From Anaerotignum faecicola (GTDB lineage Bacteria > Bacillota > Clostridia > Lachnospirales > Anaerotignaceae): DNA of 64,000 nucleotides. Made by a program: the position numbers and the translations under genes. The stretch spans positions 62,001 to 126,000 of the forward strand of contig NZ_BHVZ01000002.1 in NCBI RefSeq assembly GCF_003865035.1. The letters run 5' to 3'. Below are positions 44,913 to 53,683 of this stretch, piece by piece; position 1 is the stretch's first letter, and the number at the start of each line of letters is the position of its first letter. Under the pieces are notes generated by a model, which worked only from the letters and a program-made list of their open reading frames with translations, ran no database searches and had not been told where the DNA came from.

Positions 44913-45983
44913 ATGAATCGAAAACACCCCCTGCTCCTCGCCCTCAGTGCTGCTATGGTTATGGGTACATCCGCACCGGCTTTTGCTGCTGAAGCAACAG
45001 ATGCCGCCACCAGAGAGGATGTCATCAGCCTGCTGTGGCAGCAGGAAGGCGCACCCGTCATCAATTATGCTCTGCCTTTTACGGACGTTGCCGATACTGC
45101 GGCAGATGCCGTTCGTTGGGCGGCGGAAGCCAAAATCGTCAGCGGCTACGGTAACGGAAAATTTGAGCCGAATCAGAAAATCACAAGAGAACAGCTTGCA
45201 GCCATTTTCTATCGCTATGCCGCTTATAAGGGCTATGATGTTTCCGTTGGAGAAAACACGAATATTCTCAGCTTTGCAGATGCTTCGGATATCACACCCT
45301 ATGCCATTCCCGCAATTCAGTGGGCGTATGGCAGCGGTGTGTTCCTTGGTACGGAGGAATATGTTCTCCCTTCTGCCGCAGTTGCCGAGGCAGAGGTAAC
45401 TACGATGCTGAAAAAAGTAACCGTACCCCCAGCTGCAACGGTTGTTGCGGAAATTCCGGAGGAATCCATCTCTTTGGTGTATAAGGGAAACGAAAATTTC
45501 GTATTAACCTCAAAGGATGTGCAGGAGCAATTTCAGTTAAATTGTCTGGTGGACGGCAGCTATGCACCGACACTTACACTTGCAGACTTAAATAACGATG
45601 GCAAGGATGAAATTTATGTGATTTTCACAGTTGGCGCAGGCAGCGGCTTCCATGTGGAAGGCATTGTCGCTTACGATAAAGAAACCTTAGAGGAATATTT
45701 CGTACCCGATCCCCGTGAAATCGCAGAACCGCTGATTACCGAAAAGGACGGAACCTATCAGCTTTCCACGAAGGAAGGCGTACATACCTTTACCGATTTA
45801 GGCAGCTATGGCAAGCTGGTTTTCAGTGATATGGTAACCTATCGCATTGTGGAAAACACGCTGACCGCAACCCTTTTGCTGCAAACCGCACCGGATACCG
45901 CCTGCGGCGAGCTGCAGCTGACCTATCAGCCTGTGGAGGGCGGCTTTATCCTGAAGGAAGCATCCTATCTTCCGAGCAAATAA
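44913..45983 (+). CDS. SLH-domain secreted protein
   Basis: The 356-residue protein has a signal peptide (cut near AFA-AE), one partial and two fuller SLH-like repeats (FTDVADTAADAVRWAAEAK, FADASDITPYAIPAIQWAYG) and a C-terminal domain (about 190-356) with an EF-hand-like loop DLNNDGKDEIYV of the FG-GAP/VCBS type. It is expected at the cell wall; ligand unknown. The ATG at 44913 has AAAGGAGG upstream. Probably cotranscribed with the small RHH-like gene 23 bp downstream. Confidence 0.85.
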   Translation: MNRKHPLLLALSAAMVMGTSAPAFAAEATDAATREDVISLLWQQEGAPVINYALPFTDVADTAADAVRWAAEAKIVSGYGNGKFEPNQKITREQLAAIFYRYAAYKGYDVSVGENTNILSFADASDITPYAIPAIQWAYGSGVFLGTEEYVLPSAAVAEAEVTTMLKKVTVPPAATVVAEIPEESISLVYKGNENFVLTSKDVQEQFQLNCLVDGSYAPTLTLADLNNDGKDEIYVIFTVGAGSGFHVEGIVAYDKETLEEYFVPDPREIAEPLITEKDGTYQLSTKEGVHTFTDLGSYGKLVFSDMVTYRIVENTLTATLLLQTAPDTACGELQLTYQPVEGGFILKEASYLPSK

Positions 45984-46006
45984 ATGAACCAAAAAGGAGT
46001 GTGTGC

Positions 46007-46234
46007 ATGGCAGAAAAGAAAGCCACAACCAAAGCAACAGCAAAAAAAGCAACGGCGAAAAAACCGACAACCAAAAAGCTTTCCGTCACCTTGGATGCGG
46101 AAACCTATGCTTTATTGGAGGAATATATTGCCGAATTTGGCTTTACGAAGGATGGCTTTGTGAAAAAAGCCATTCTCGAAAAAATCAGCCGTGATAAAAT
46201 CAGCAATATGATTGACGATATGATTCAGCTATAA
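46007..46234 (+). CDS. Small RHH-like protein with histone-tail-like N-terminus
   Basis: The 75-residue protein has a Lys/Ala/Thr-rich tail (KKATTKATAKKATAKKPTTK) like that of H1-type bacterial histones, then LSVTLDAETYALLEEYIAEFGFTKDGFVKKAILEKI, which fits a ribbon-helix-helix fold. It may bind DNA non-specifically or as a dimer repressor; this is inference. The ATG at 46007 has AAGGAG seven bases upstream; a GTG at 46001 is less likely. Confidence 0.65.
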   Translation: MAEKKATTKATAKKATAKKPTTKKLSVTLDAETYALLEEYIAEFGFTKDGFVKKAILEKISRDKISNMIDDMIQL

Positions 46235-46247
46235 TTTTTCGGACATA

Positions 46248-46286
46248 AAAACCCCTGCACCTTCTTTTCAAGGTACAGGGGCTTTT
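46248..46286. terminator. Bidirectional terminator
   Basis: CCCCTGCACCTT pairs with AAGGTACAGGGG (one mismatch or wobble) around CTTTTC, with T runs on both sides. It separates the RHH-like gene and the cysteine desulfidase gene. Confidence 0.85.
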
Positions 46287-46338
46287 GTTTGGCTATTTCA
46301 GAATTTTCTTATCGAATTTTTTTTGAATCTTTTTTTGA

Positions 46339-47625
46339 TTATTTCTTTGTCTGCATGATTTCGATTACCTTCATATCGAGGGTATCCAGTGCTTCATGGC
46401 TCAGCTTTGCAAGGTTCTTTGCGGTATCCTCTGCCTTTGTGCTGTTGATACCATCGGAAACGCCGATGACACTGCCGTCCATTGCATACATTGCCGCATA
46501 AACCGCTTCACTCGCGCAGGCTGCAACCTTCACCGCACAGCCGCCCTTTGCGCCATCGCAGAAGATGCCGGCAACAGAGCCCATCATATTCTGTACTGCG
46601 CCGCTTACCTGTGCAGCCGTGCCGCCCATCATGTAAACCATGCCTGCCGCAGAGCCTGTCCCTGCCAACATTGCGCCGCAAACGGGGCTCAGACGACCAA
46701 CGTATTTCTTCATATACATAATCATCAGCATACCCATGAATTCCGCTCTCAGCAGCTTTTCTTCGGGAATGTTCATTTTATCTGCGAATACCGCCATGGG
46801 CAGTGTGGTAGAAATGCCCTGGTTGCCGCTGCCGCAGAAGGTCATAACGGAACCGTTGCCGCCGCTCATACGGAAGTCCGCCGCTGCCGCAGGAATACTT
46901 CTGACTGCTGTCACAACGTCAGATTTCAGCAGACCCTTTTTCAGCAGATCCTGTACCGTAGGGCCAACGCCGAAGGCATATTTTTTCTCCATGCCCTTTT
47001 TCGCAATTTCCATATTGATGTCAATGGCTTCCTTAATGAACTGCAAATCCGCAACATCCACTTCGTTTGCCCAGTGATAAAATTCAGAGAAGGTGTGCTT
47101 TGTTACATCAAAGGTGCCTTCCTTTTCTTCGCTTTCGACTGCTTCCTTCTTCACTCTTTTATCCAACAGCACTTCGCCGTTCTTTTCGCAAAACACAAGG
47201 TTGTCATGCTCGTCCTCTGTGATGGTGTGTACGGTATCCTTGCCGTCTGTTGCAGTACATTCAATGTAGAACTGACTGCTTTTCAGAACCTTTACATGCA
47301 CAAAGCCTTCCGCAACGAGCTTTTTCGCCTTTTCCACATGCTCAGGCTTGATGCCCGCGCAAATTTCCATGGTATTGCCGGGCTTGCTCAGCAGCATCCC
47401 CAGCACGCACGCCAGCTCAATGCCGTAAGTCCCTGCATTGGGAATCTGTACGCTGTACGCATTTTTAAAAATATTGGAGCTGATAAGCATTTCCAGCTTC
47501 TGTGTGGGCGCATCCAGATGCTCACAGGTTCTGGAAACCGCCAGTGCCAGTGCAACGGGCTCGGTACAGCCCATACTGGGTTTCATTTCTGCTTTGATTG
47601 CGTCAAATACTAAATTCATATCCAT
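46339..47625 (-). CDS. cdsB: L-cysteine desulfidase/serine dehydratase-like protein (UPF0597, CdsB)
   Basis: The 428-residue protein belongs to the UPF0597/YhaM group: PSMGCTEPVALALAVSR with Cys 20, then GGNGSVMTFCGSGNQGISTTLP, and CDGAKGGCAVKVAACASEAV near the C-terminus. In the archaeal homologue three cysteines hold a [4Fe-4S] cluster used to convert cysteine to pyruvate, sulfide and ammonia. Serine dehydration is the alternative. ATG at 47625 has AGGAGG upstream. A consensus sigma-54 promoter and an adjacent sigma-54 activator gene match the CdsR-CdsB arrangement of Clostridioides difficile. Confidence 0.85.
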   Translation of the reverse strand: MDMNLVFDAIKAEMKPSMGCTEPVALALAVSRTCEHLDAPTQKLEMLISSNIFKNAYSVQIPNAGTYGIELACVLGMLLSKPGNTMEICAGIKPEHVEKAKKLVAEGFVHVKVLKSSQFYIECTATDGKDTVHTITEDEHDNLVFCEKNGEVLLDKRVKKEAVESEEKEGTFDVTKHTFSEFYHWANEVDVADLQFIKEAIDINMEIAKKGMEKKYAFGVGPTVQDLLKKGLLKSDVVTAVRSIPAAAADFRMSGGNGSVMTFCGSGNQGISTTLPMAVFADKMNIPEEKLLRAEFMGMLMIMYMKKYVGRLSPVCGAMLAGTGSAAGMVYMMGGTAAQVSGAVQNMMGSVAGIFCDGAKGGCAVKVAACASEAVYAAMYAMDGSVIGVSDGINSTKAEDTAKNLAKLSHEALDTLDMKVIEIMQTKK

Positions 47626-47681
47626 AATTCTTCCTCCTATATCTCCCAATCATTTTATTTTTTCCTTCTGCGGATATATAG

Positions 47682-47697
47682 AGCAAGAATCGTGCCA
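47682..47697 (-). promoter_or_regulatory. Sigma-54 (-24/-12) promoter of cdsB
   Basis: Minus strand TGGCACGATTCTTGCT matches the consensus TGGCAC-N5-TTGCW in every conserved position, with GG and GC 12 bp apart. It lies about 57 nt upstream of the cdsB start. Confidence 0.9.
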
Positions 47698-47703
47698 AAA
47701 AGA

Positions 47704-47730
47704 AAACCGCCTGTTTTCGGCGGTTTTTTT
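47704..47730. terminator. Terminator after cdsR
   Basis: AAACCGCC (47704-47711) pairs with GGCGGTTT (47719-47726), T runs on both strands. It lies directly upstream of the sigma-54 promoter and insulates cdsB from cdsR transcription. Confidence 0.85.
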
Positions 47731-47738
47731 GTTCTGTT

Positions 47739-47924
47739 TTCTCATATATGAGAATCAAAATTCATCCTTATCGGTTTGTTCTTTTTCCTGTACGTCATTC
47801 AGGAACAGATTCCTTTTTCTGTCTGCATTACAACAAAAAATCTCCTATTTTCTGCCGAAAATACAGGTACAATTTTTATATACAAAAATTTCTCATTTCT
47901 GATAACAGTTCTCATTTTTAAGAA
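47739..47924 (-). promoter_or_regulatory. Candidate enhancer sites for CdsR
   Basis: Perfect 16-bp palindrome TTCTCATATATGAGAA (47739-47754) and two related copies, TTCTCATTTCTGATAA (47890-47905) and TTCTCATTTTTAAGAA (47909-47924). They are about 75 and 230 bp upstream of the sigma-54 start point, where activators of this class bind. Confidence 0.6.
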
Positions 47925-49349
47925 TTATAATAAATCATATTTTTTCAGCTTACGGTACAGCGTTGCACGGCTGATTTTCAAATTTTCTGCCAGCTGATTT
48001 TTTTCCTCCAGCGTTGCGCCCTTCTTCACCATGCTGCTCAGCACGCGCTTTTCATAGTCCTCCACAATTTCATCCAGAGACCAATCCTCAAAGCCCTTGC
48101 CGGAGCGCATCACGATATGGTCGGGCAAATCCGAAAGCTGAATGATTTCTCCCTCTGCAATATTTTCCAGATATTCAATAATATTTTTCATTTCACGCAC
48201 ATTCCCCGGCCAGTCATAGCTTGTCAGCGTCTGCAGCGCCTCAGGAGAAACGCCGCGCATGCTCTTTCCCAGCTTCTGATTATAGTACGCAATGTAATAC
48301 TCTATCAGCGCAGGCAAATCCTCCTTACGCTTGCGCAGGGGTGGTAGCTCAATGGGGATAATGTTTAGCCGATAATACAAATCCTCGCGGAACGCCCCCT
48401 CCTCCACCATCTGCTCGATGTTTTTATTCGTCGCACAAATCACGCGGATATCAATGGGAATCGGTTTCGTGCCGCCAATCCGTTCCACCACGCTTTCCTG
48501 CAGCACGCGCAGCAGCTTTGTCTGCACAGGCAGAGGCATGTCCCCGATTTCGTCCAGAAAAATCGTACTGCCATGCGCCAGCTCAAATTTTCCGATAGAG
48601 CCATGCTTTTTCGCCCCTGTGAACGCGCCCTCCTCGTAGCCGAATAATTCGCTTTCAACCAGATTTTCGGGAATCGCTGCACAGTTAATAGAAATCATCA
48701 GCTTATCACGGCGGTCACTCAGGGCATGAATCATCTTCGCCATAATCTCCTTCCCCGTACCGCTTTCACCGCGCAGAAAAACGGTCGAATTCGATTTTGC
48801 GACCTTCTTGCCAATCCGAATGGCTTCCTTCATTTTCTGGCTGTCCCCAACGAAGGACCATCCCTTTTCCGCATCATGCACTACCTGCAGCTGCTGCTCC
48901 AGACGCTCCTTCGCCTCGTCCGTATACAGCTTGCTTTCCAACAGGACAGACATATATTTCAGAAATTCCTCCATCTGCCCTCTGTTTTCCAGAAGGTTTT
49001 TTCGTTCCCCCTCGCTGAAGGCAATGATGGAAATGATACCGACCACAGCCCCCTCCTTGAAAATAGGATAGGCAACATTCGCAAGCTCTCTACAGGTTGT
49101 GCGCTTTTCGCAGCCCTTGCAATTCAAATCCGCCATGCTGTCCATAATACTGCCGCTCTCGCCGGAAACCAGAATATGATGAAAAAAATTCGCGTGAGTC
49201 ACAGTTTCGCCAATCTCGTCCGCATAAATGCCTGTTCCAGCCACACGAACCAATTCATTATCCACAATCGTAACATCTACATCCAGAATGGACGCAATCG
49301 CCTTCACATACGCCTGAATAAAGGATTGTATCTTCATCAAAGCCGTCAT
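47925..49349 (-). CDS. cdsR: Sigma-54-dependent activator, CdsR-like
   Basis: The 474-residue regulator has an N-terminal sensory domain (about 10-150) with CKGCEKRTTC, an AAA+ domain (Walker A GESGTGKE, sigma-54 contact GAFTGA, LDEIGDMPLPVQTKLL) and a C-terminal Fis-type HTH (NLKISRATLYRKLKKYDLL). It is the upstream neighbour of cdsB and probably activates it in response to cysteine; the family assignment rests on synteny and domain order. ATG at 49349 has AAAGGGGG upstream. The cysteine pairs in the sensor could bind metal or an iron-sulfur cluster. Confidence 0.88.
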   Translation of the reverse strand: MTALMKIQSFIQAYVKAIASILDVDVTIVDNELVRVAGTGIYADEIGETVTHANFFHHILVSGESGSIMDSMADLNCKGCEKRTTCRELANVAYPIFKEGAVVGIISIIAFSEGERKNLLENRGQMEEFLKYMSVLLESKLYTDEAKERLEQQLQVVHDAEKGWSFVGDSQKMKEAIRIGKKVAKSNSTVFLRGESGTGKEIMAKMIHALSDRRDKLMISINCAAIPENLVESELFGYEEGAFTGAKKHGSIGKFELAHGSTIFLDEIGDMPLPVQTKLLRVLQESVVERIGGTKPIPIDIRVICATNKNIEQMVEEGAFREDLYYRLNIIPIELPPLRKRKEDLPALIEYYIAYYNQKLGKSMRGVSPEALQTLTSYDWPGNVREMKNIIEYLENIAEGEIIQLSDLPDHIVMRSGKGFEDWSLDEIVEDYEKRVLSSMVKKGATLEEKNQLAENLKISRATLYRKLKKYDLL

Positions 49350-49365
49350 ATTGCTTCCCCCTTTC

Positions 49366-49418
49366 AAAAAAAGCCTTAGACCCAAAGGGGTCTGCAAGAC
49401 TCCTGAAAATCTAAGGCT
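49366..49418 (-). terminator. Terminator-like hairpin abutting cdsR ribosome-binding site
   Basis: AGCCTTAGA pairs perfectly with TCTAAGGCT around an inner GTCT-TGC-AGAC hairpin, followed by six T's that end at the cdsR ribosome-binding site. AGACCC-CTTT-GGGTCT is a competing stem. It ends the Na/Pi gene and may attenuate cdsR. Confidence 0.75.
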
Positions 49419-49441
49419 CCGTTCTCATTTTATATTGTCAA

Positions 49442-51121
49442 TCATTCCACGTTTTTTTCTTCATGGAAATTCTTTTCCGCTCTATGCTCATTCAGCACAA
49501 CCTGCGCAATATTCATTGCATGGTCGGAAACACGTTCCAGATTCCCCAGAAGGTCGATGAAGTGAATCCCGGCGTTAACACTGCATTCCGCATTGGACAG
49601 ACGCTCGATATGCCCTGCGCGCAGCTTCTTTTCCATCGCATCAACCTGATCCTCTAAGAAGGAGGTCTTTACGGCATAGGTGATATCGTCCAGCTCCAAC
49701 GCCTTCACCGCATTGTCGTATGCCCCCAGTGTTGTAGTGGACATTTCGTTCAGCTCCTCCAAAGCCGTATCGGAGAAGGAAATCCCCTCCTGCTTCATTT
49801 CTTCCGCCAATTCCACGATATTTTCCGCATGGTCGCCCACACGCTCCATGTCGCTGACTGTGTTGAGCAAGGAGGTTACCATTTCATTATCCTTATCGCT
49901 CAGATGCAGCATACACAAATCAATCAGATACTTGGAAATATTATCACAAAGCTTATCAATGACAAACTCTCTCTGCTTTACATCTGCCATCTTTTCCTCA
50001 TCGTGGTCAGAAAGCGTAGAGAGTGCCAAGGAAAGGTTCTCTCTCGCAATACGCCCCATGCGGATGGTTTCCAGCTTTGCGCCCTCTACCGCAACAGAAG
50101 GAGTGGACATCATACGCTTGTCCAGATGCACCAGCTCTGCCTCGTCGCTCTTTGTTTCCACCGCCTTGAGGCCGTTTACCTTCATGGCAAATTTGATGAT
50201 ATAGCCGCTGAAGGGCATCAGGATAATCGTTGTACCCACGTTGAAAACCGTATGGATAAAGGAAATCTGCGTCATATTGATAATGCCCTCGCCATAGGAA
50301 GGGTCCAGTCTCGCAAACAGAAACATTGCAAGAATACTGAAAATAATCGTACCCGCAATATTGAAGGTCAGATGCATCGTACCAACGCATTTTGCATTTT
50401 TGCTTGCACCGACAGAGCTCAAAATTGCAGTCACGCAGGTACCGATATTCTGCCCCATGATAATGAATACTGCCGCATTCGTAGGAACCAGCCCTGCGGA
50501 TGCCAGAGAGAGCAGGATACCCTGTGATGCAGAGGAGCTCTGGATAATCGCCGTTACGCCTGCGCCGACCAGAATCCCCAGAAAAGGATTAGAGCCCATA
50601 GAAATAAAGGCTGTCTTAAATACCTCGGATTCTCTCAGGGGATAAACCGCATCAGACATGGTATTCATACCGATAAAAAGGATACCAAACCCAATGATGA
50701 TACCGGCTACATCCTTGCTTTGCTGCCTTTTCCCCACCAGCGTTATGATTACGCCGACCATAACTGCGATTGGTGCCAGTGTAGAGGGGCTGAACATTTT
50801 TGCCCATTCACCTGCGGAAACCAACCAACCCGTGATGGTTGTACCGATATTCGCACCCATGATAACGCTGATTGCCTGTGTCAGATTCATCAGCCCTGCG
50901 TTTACAAAGCCGACAACCATAACCGTTGTGGCAGAGGAGCTTTGGATAATCGCCGTAACCAATGCACCCAGCGCAATGCCCATCAGCTTATTCTGCGTCA
51001 GCACTTCAAGAATCTTCTTCATTTTGGAGCCGGCAGCGTGCTGTAAGCCATCCGCCATGATGTTCATGCCATAAATGAACATCGCCAGACCACCAATAAA
51101 GGGAATTACTATAGAACTCAT
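49442..51121 (-). CDS. Na+/phosphate cotransporter (NptA/PNaS family) with PhoU-like tail
   Basis: The 559-residue protein has two Na/Pi repeats with the duplicated QSSSATTVMVVGFVNAGLM and QSSSASQGILLSLASAGLV motifs that form the transport site, about eight membrane helices, and a cytosolic C-terminal PhoU-like domain (MADVKQREFVIDKLCDNI and MERVGDHAENIVELAEE). It moves phosphate, probably with sodium, complementing the Pst system. GGAGGAAAA precedes the ATG. Confidence 0.92.
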   Translation of the reverse strand: MSSIVIPFIGGLAMFIYGMNIMADGLQHAAGSKMKKILEVLTQNKLMGIALGALVTAIIQSSSATTVMVVGFVNAGLMNLTQAISVIMGANIGTTITGWLVSAGEWAKMFSPSTLAPIAVMVGVIITLVGKRQQSKDVAGIIIGFGILFIGMNTMSDAVYPLRESEVFKTAFISMGSNPFLGILVGAGVTAIIQSSSASQGILLSLASAGLVPTNAAVFIIMGQNIGTCVTAILSSVGASKNAKCVGTMHLTFNIAGTIIFSILAMFLFARLDPSYGEGIINMTQISFIHTVFNVGTTIILMPFSGYIIKFAMKVNGLKAVETKSDEAELVHLDKRMMSTPSVAVEGAKLETIRMGRIARENLSLALSTLSDHDEEKMADVKQREFVIDKLCDNISKYLIDLCMLHLSDKDNEMVTSLLNTVSDMERVGDHAENIVELAEEMKQEGISFSDTALEELNEMSTTTLGAYDNAVKALELDDITYAVKTSFLEDQVDAMEKKLRAGHIERLSNAECSVNAGIHFIDLLGNLERVSDHAMNIAQVVLNEHRAEKNFHEEKNVE

Positions 51122-51171
51122 TTTTTCCTCCGTTTTTTCTTCGATTCGATTGTAAATTTTTCCTAAAAACC

Positions 51172-51193
51172 ATGTAAAATCTTTGTTTTACAT
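51172..51193 (-). promoter_or_regulatory. Perfect inverted repeat in leader of Na/Pi cotransporter
   Basis: Arms ATGTAAAA and TTTTACAT separated by 6 bp, about 50 nt before the start codon. Either an operator or an RNA hairpin. A possible promoter (TTGCGG, 17 bp, TATCAT) precedes it on the minus strand. Confidence 0.5.
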
Positions 51194-51397
51194 CCTGAAT
51201 AATGATATCATAAACAATAGACAGCCGCAATGAAAAATCATCGGTTTTTGGCAATTTCCACCGAATGAACAGAATCTTAACAAATTTTCTTTTCTGCACT
51301 TGTCATTTCGCATGAGTTTTGTAAAATCTTTGTTAAATTCAATTTCACTTTTCCCAATACCTTCCTGCTTTATGCAAAGAAAAACGTATACATAAAA
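51194..51397. other. Intergenic region without gene
   Basis: AT-rich stretch upstream of the Na/Pi gene; contains GTTAA-type motifs near 51272 and 51332 that resemble phosphate boxes loosely. No coding sequence seen. Confidence 0.4.
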
Positions 51398-51425
51398 AAG
51401 TCCCGGATAAAAAATCCGAGACTTT
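51392..51425 (-). terminator. Terminator of second amino-acid ABC operon
   Basis: AAGTCCCGGAT pairs with ATCCGAGACTT (one mismatch or wobble) and is followed on the minus strand by six T's. Confidence 0.85.
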
Positions 51426-51449
51426 GTTTTTGTATGGATAGGATTGTAT

Positions 51450-52178
51450 TTACAGAACCTTATTCAGGAAATCCTGCGTTCTCTTATTCTGCGGATTGCC
51501 AAACACCTCTGCCGGTGTCCCCTGCTCCACGATATAGCCGCCATCCATGAAAATCACACGGTCAGCAACCTCTCTGGCAAAGCCCATTTCATGCGTTACT
51601 ACAATCATGGTCATGCCATCCCTTGCAAGCTGCTTCATAACCTCCAGAACCTCGCCGACCATTTCGGGGTCAAGCGCGGAGGTAGGCTCGTCAAACAGCA
51701 TAATATCGGGACTCATTGCCAAAGCTCGTGCAATGGCAACACGCTGCTGCTGTCCGCCGGAAAGATTGGGGGGATATTCCCCTGCCTTTTCCGCAAGACC
51801 GACTGTCGCCAGCAGGCGTTCCGCTGTTTGCTTTGCCTCCGCCTTTGTCAGCTTCTTTCTGTCCACAGGCGCAAGCATAATATTTTCCAAAACACTCAGA
51901 TGAGGGAACAGATTAAACTGCTGAAATACCATGCCGATATTCTCTCTCACCTTATTGATATTGCATTTGGGATCTGTAATATCATTATCGTCAACAATAA
52001 CAGTACCTGCAGTCGTTTCTTCCAGACGATTCAGGCAACGCAGAAATGTAGATTTGCCGGAACCGGAAGGACCAATCAGACAAACGACTTCCCCTTCCTT
52101 GACTTCCAGATCAATCCCCTTCAAAACCTCAAGGCTGCCAAAGCTTTTTTGCAATTTTTCTACTTTTACCTTAATCAT
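51450..52178 (-). CDS. Polar amino-acid ABC transporter ATPase (GlnQ-like), second system
   Basis: The 242-residue ATPase has Walker [10 protein letters not shown] (36-44), signature LSGGQQQR and Walker [15 protein letters not shown]. It overlaps the permease gene by 4 bp. The system parallels the importer at 2.3-4.7 kb but is clearly a separate paralogue. Specificity is unknown. Confidence 0.95.
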   Translation of the reverse strand: MIKVKVEKLQKSFGSLEVLKGIDLEVKEGEVVCLIGPSGSGKSTFLRCLNRLEETTAGTVIVDDNDITDPKCNINKVRENIGMVFQQFNLFPHLSVLENIMLAPVDRKKLTKAEAKQTAERLLATVGLAEKAGEYPPNLSGGQQQRVAIARALAMSPDIMLFDEPTSALDPEMVGEVLEVMKQLARDGMTMIVVTHEMGFAREVADRVIFMDGGYIVEQGTPAEVFGNPQNKRTQDFLNKVL

Positions 52179-52831
52179 TTGTTTGACAACCTCCTTTCAA
52201 CCAGCTGGAATGCTTTTGTCAGCACGATTACAACAACATAATACATAACCGCAACAATCGCATAGGTCTGGAAACTCTGATAGTTTCTTGCTACGATTAA
52301 CTGACCTTGACGCATCAATTCGCCGCAGCCGATAACGGAAAGGATGGTGGTATCCTTCAATGTAATGATAAACTGGTTCAGTACGGATGGAATAACAATA
52401 CGAATTGCCTGTGGCAGAATGATTTTTCTCATCGCAACGCCATAGGGCAATCCCAGACTTCTTGCCGCCTCCATCTGCCCTTTGTTGACTGCCGCAATAC
52501 CGCTTCTGAAAATTTCAGACAGATATGCACCGGCATTCAGGCACAGAACCAAAATCGCCGCACTAAAGGGTGTAATCCGGATATGTAACGCACCTGTGAT
52601 ACCGAAATAGATGAAGAATGCCTGTACCATCAGGGGAGTCCCACGAATCAGGCTCAGATAAATACCCGAAATCCAGTTCAGAGGCTTCACCTTGGAAATG
52701 CTGAACATGCACATCACCATGCCGACAACCACAGCCAAAATCAATGAAAAGACTGTCATTTGCAGTGTAAGCTTCAGCCCTAATGTCAGCTGCGGCATAC
52801 ACTGTCCCACATACTCAAAAAAACTACTCAT
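52175..52831 (-). CDS. Polar amino-acid ABC transporter permease, second system
   Basis: The 218-residue permease has about five helices and the EAA loop [23 protein letters not shown], typical of HisM-type permeases. It lies 21 bp after the binding-protein gene and overlaps the ATPase gene. Confidence 0.94.
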   Translation of the reverse strand: MSSFFEYVGQCMPQLTLGLKLTLQMTVFSLILAVVVGMVMCMFSISKVKPLNWISGIYLSLIRGTPLMVQAFFIYFGITGALHIRITPFSAAILVLCLNAGAYLSEIFRSGIAAVNKGQMEAARSLGLPYGVAMRKIILPQAIRIVIPSVLNQFIITLKDTTILSVIGCGELMRQGQLIVARNYQSFQTYAIVAVMYYVVVIVLTKAFQLVERRLSNK

Positions 52832-52852
52832 GAGGCACTACTCCTTAAGGAA

Positions 52853-53620
52853 TTATTCCTGAATATATGTATCCAGAATTTCCTGATATTTGCCATTTTC
52901 TTTCAGGTTAGCAAGACCTGTGTTGAACATTTTCAGCAGCTCTGCATTTTCGCCCTTGCCAACTGCAAAGCCGTAGGAGCTGCCCTGTTCCTTATCTGTT
53001 ACCATTTTCAGACCGTTGCCCTGTGTGATGCCATAGCCCAGTACAGGGTAGTCCTCGAAGCAGGCTACGCTGTTGCCAACCTTAACATCCATGCACATTG
53101 CATCGGAGGTATCGAATACAACTGTTTCAAAGCCATACTGATCCTTAATGGATTCAGCAAAATCAAAGCCCTCTGTACCTCTCTTAACGGCAACCTTTTT
53201 GCCCTTCAGGTCTTCATAGGATTTAATATCGTTATTGGATTCTGCGATACCCATAACAACGCCGCTGTCGAAATAAGGATCGGAGAAGTCGAATTTCTTC
53301 TGTCTTTCGGGTGTGATGGACATACCTGCGATAACACCGTCAGCCTGACCGGATTCCAATGCCTGTACAGCCGCATCAAAGCCCAGATACTGCAGGTCAT
53401 ATTTAAAGCCCTGGTCTTCTGCAATTGCAGCCAGCAGATCCATATCAACGCCTACATATTCGCCTGCGTCATTCTGGAATTCAAAGGGCGCAAAGGTTGT
53501 ATCTGTTGCGATTACATATGTTTTTGTGTCCGCAGCATCATCACCGCCGCCGCATGCTGTCATGCCAACTGCCATTACTGCTACCATTGCCATAGCTGCA
53601 AATTTCTTTAATAAACTCAT
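52853..53620 (-). CDS. Amino-acid ABC transporter substrate-binding lipoprotein, second system
   Basis: The 255-residue lipoprotein has a signal ending GMTACGGG and type 3 solute-binding segments TYVIATDTTFAPFEF, GVDMDLLAAIAEDQG and FDFSDPYFDSGVVMGIAES. The mature N-terminus differs from the first system, consistent with another substrate. The ATG at 53620 has GGGAGG upstream. It follows deoC by 63 bp on the same strand. Confidence 0.93.
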   Translation of the reverse strand: MSLLKKFAAMAMVAVMAVGMTACGGGDDAADTKTYVIATDTTFAPFEFQNDAGEYVGVDMDLLAAIAEDQGFKYDLQYLGFDAAVQALESGQADGVIAGMSITPERQKKFDFSDPYFDSGVVMGIAESNNDIKSYEDLKGKKVAVKRGTEGFDFAESIKDQYGFETVVFDTSDAMCMDVKVGNSVACFEDYPVLGYGITQGNGLKMVTDKEQGSSYGFAVGKGENAELLKMFNTGLANLKENGKYQEILDTYIQE

Positions 53621-53683
53621 TATAAATTCCTCCCTTTTTCTTTTTCCCATTTTTACGAGCTGCCGAAGCTTCCCTCCGCAGCC

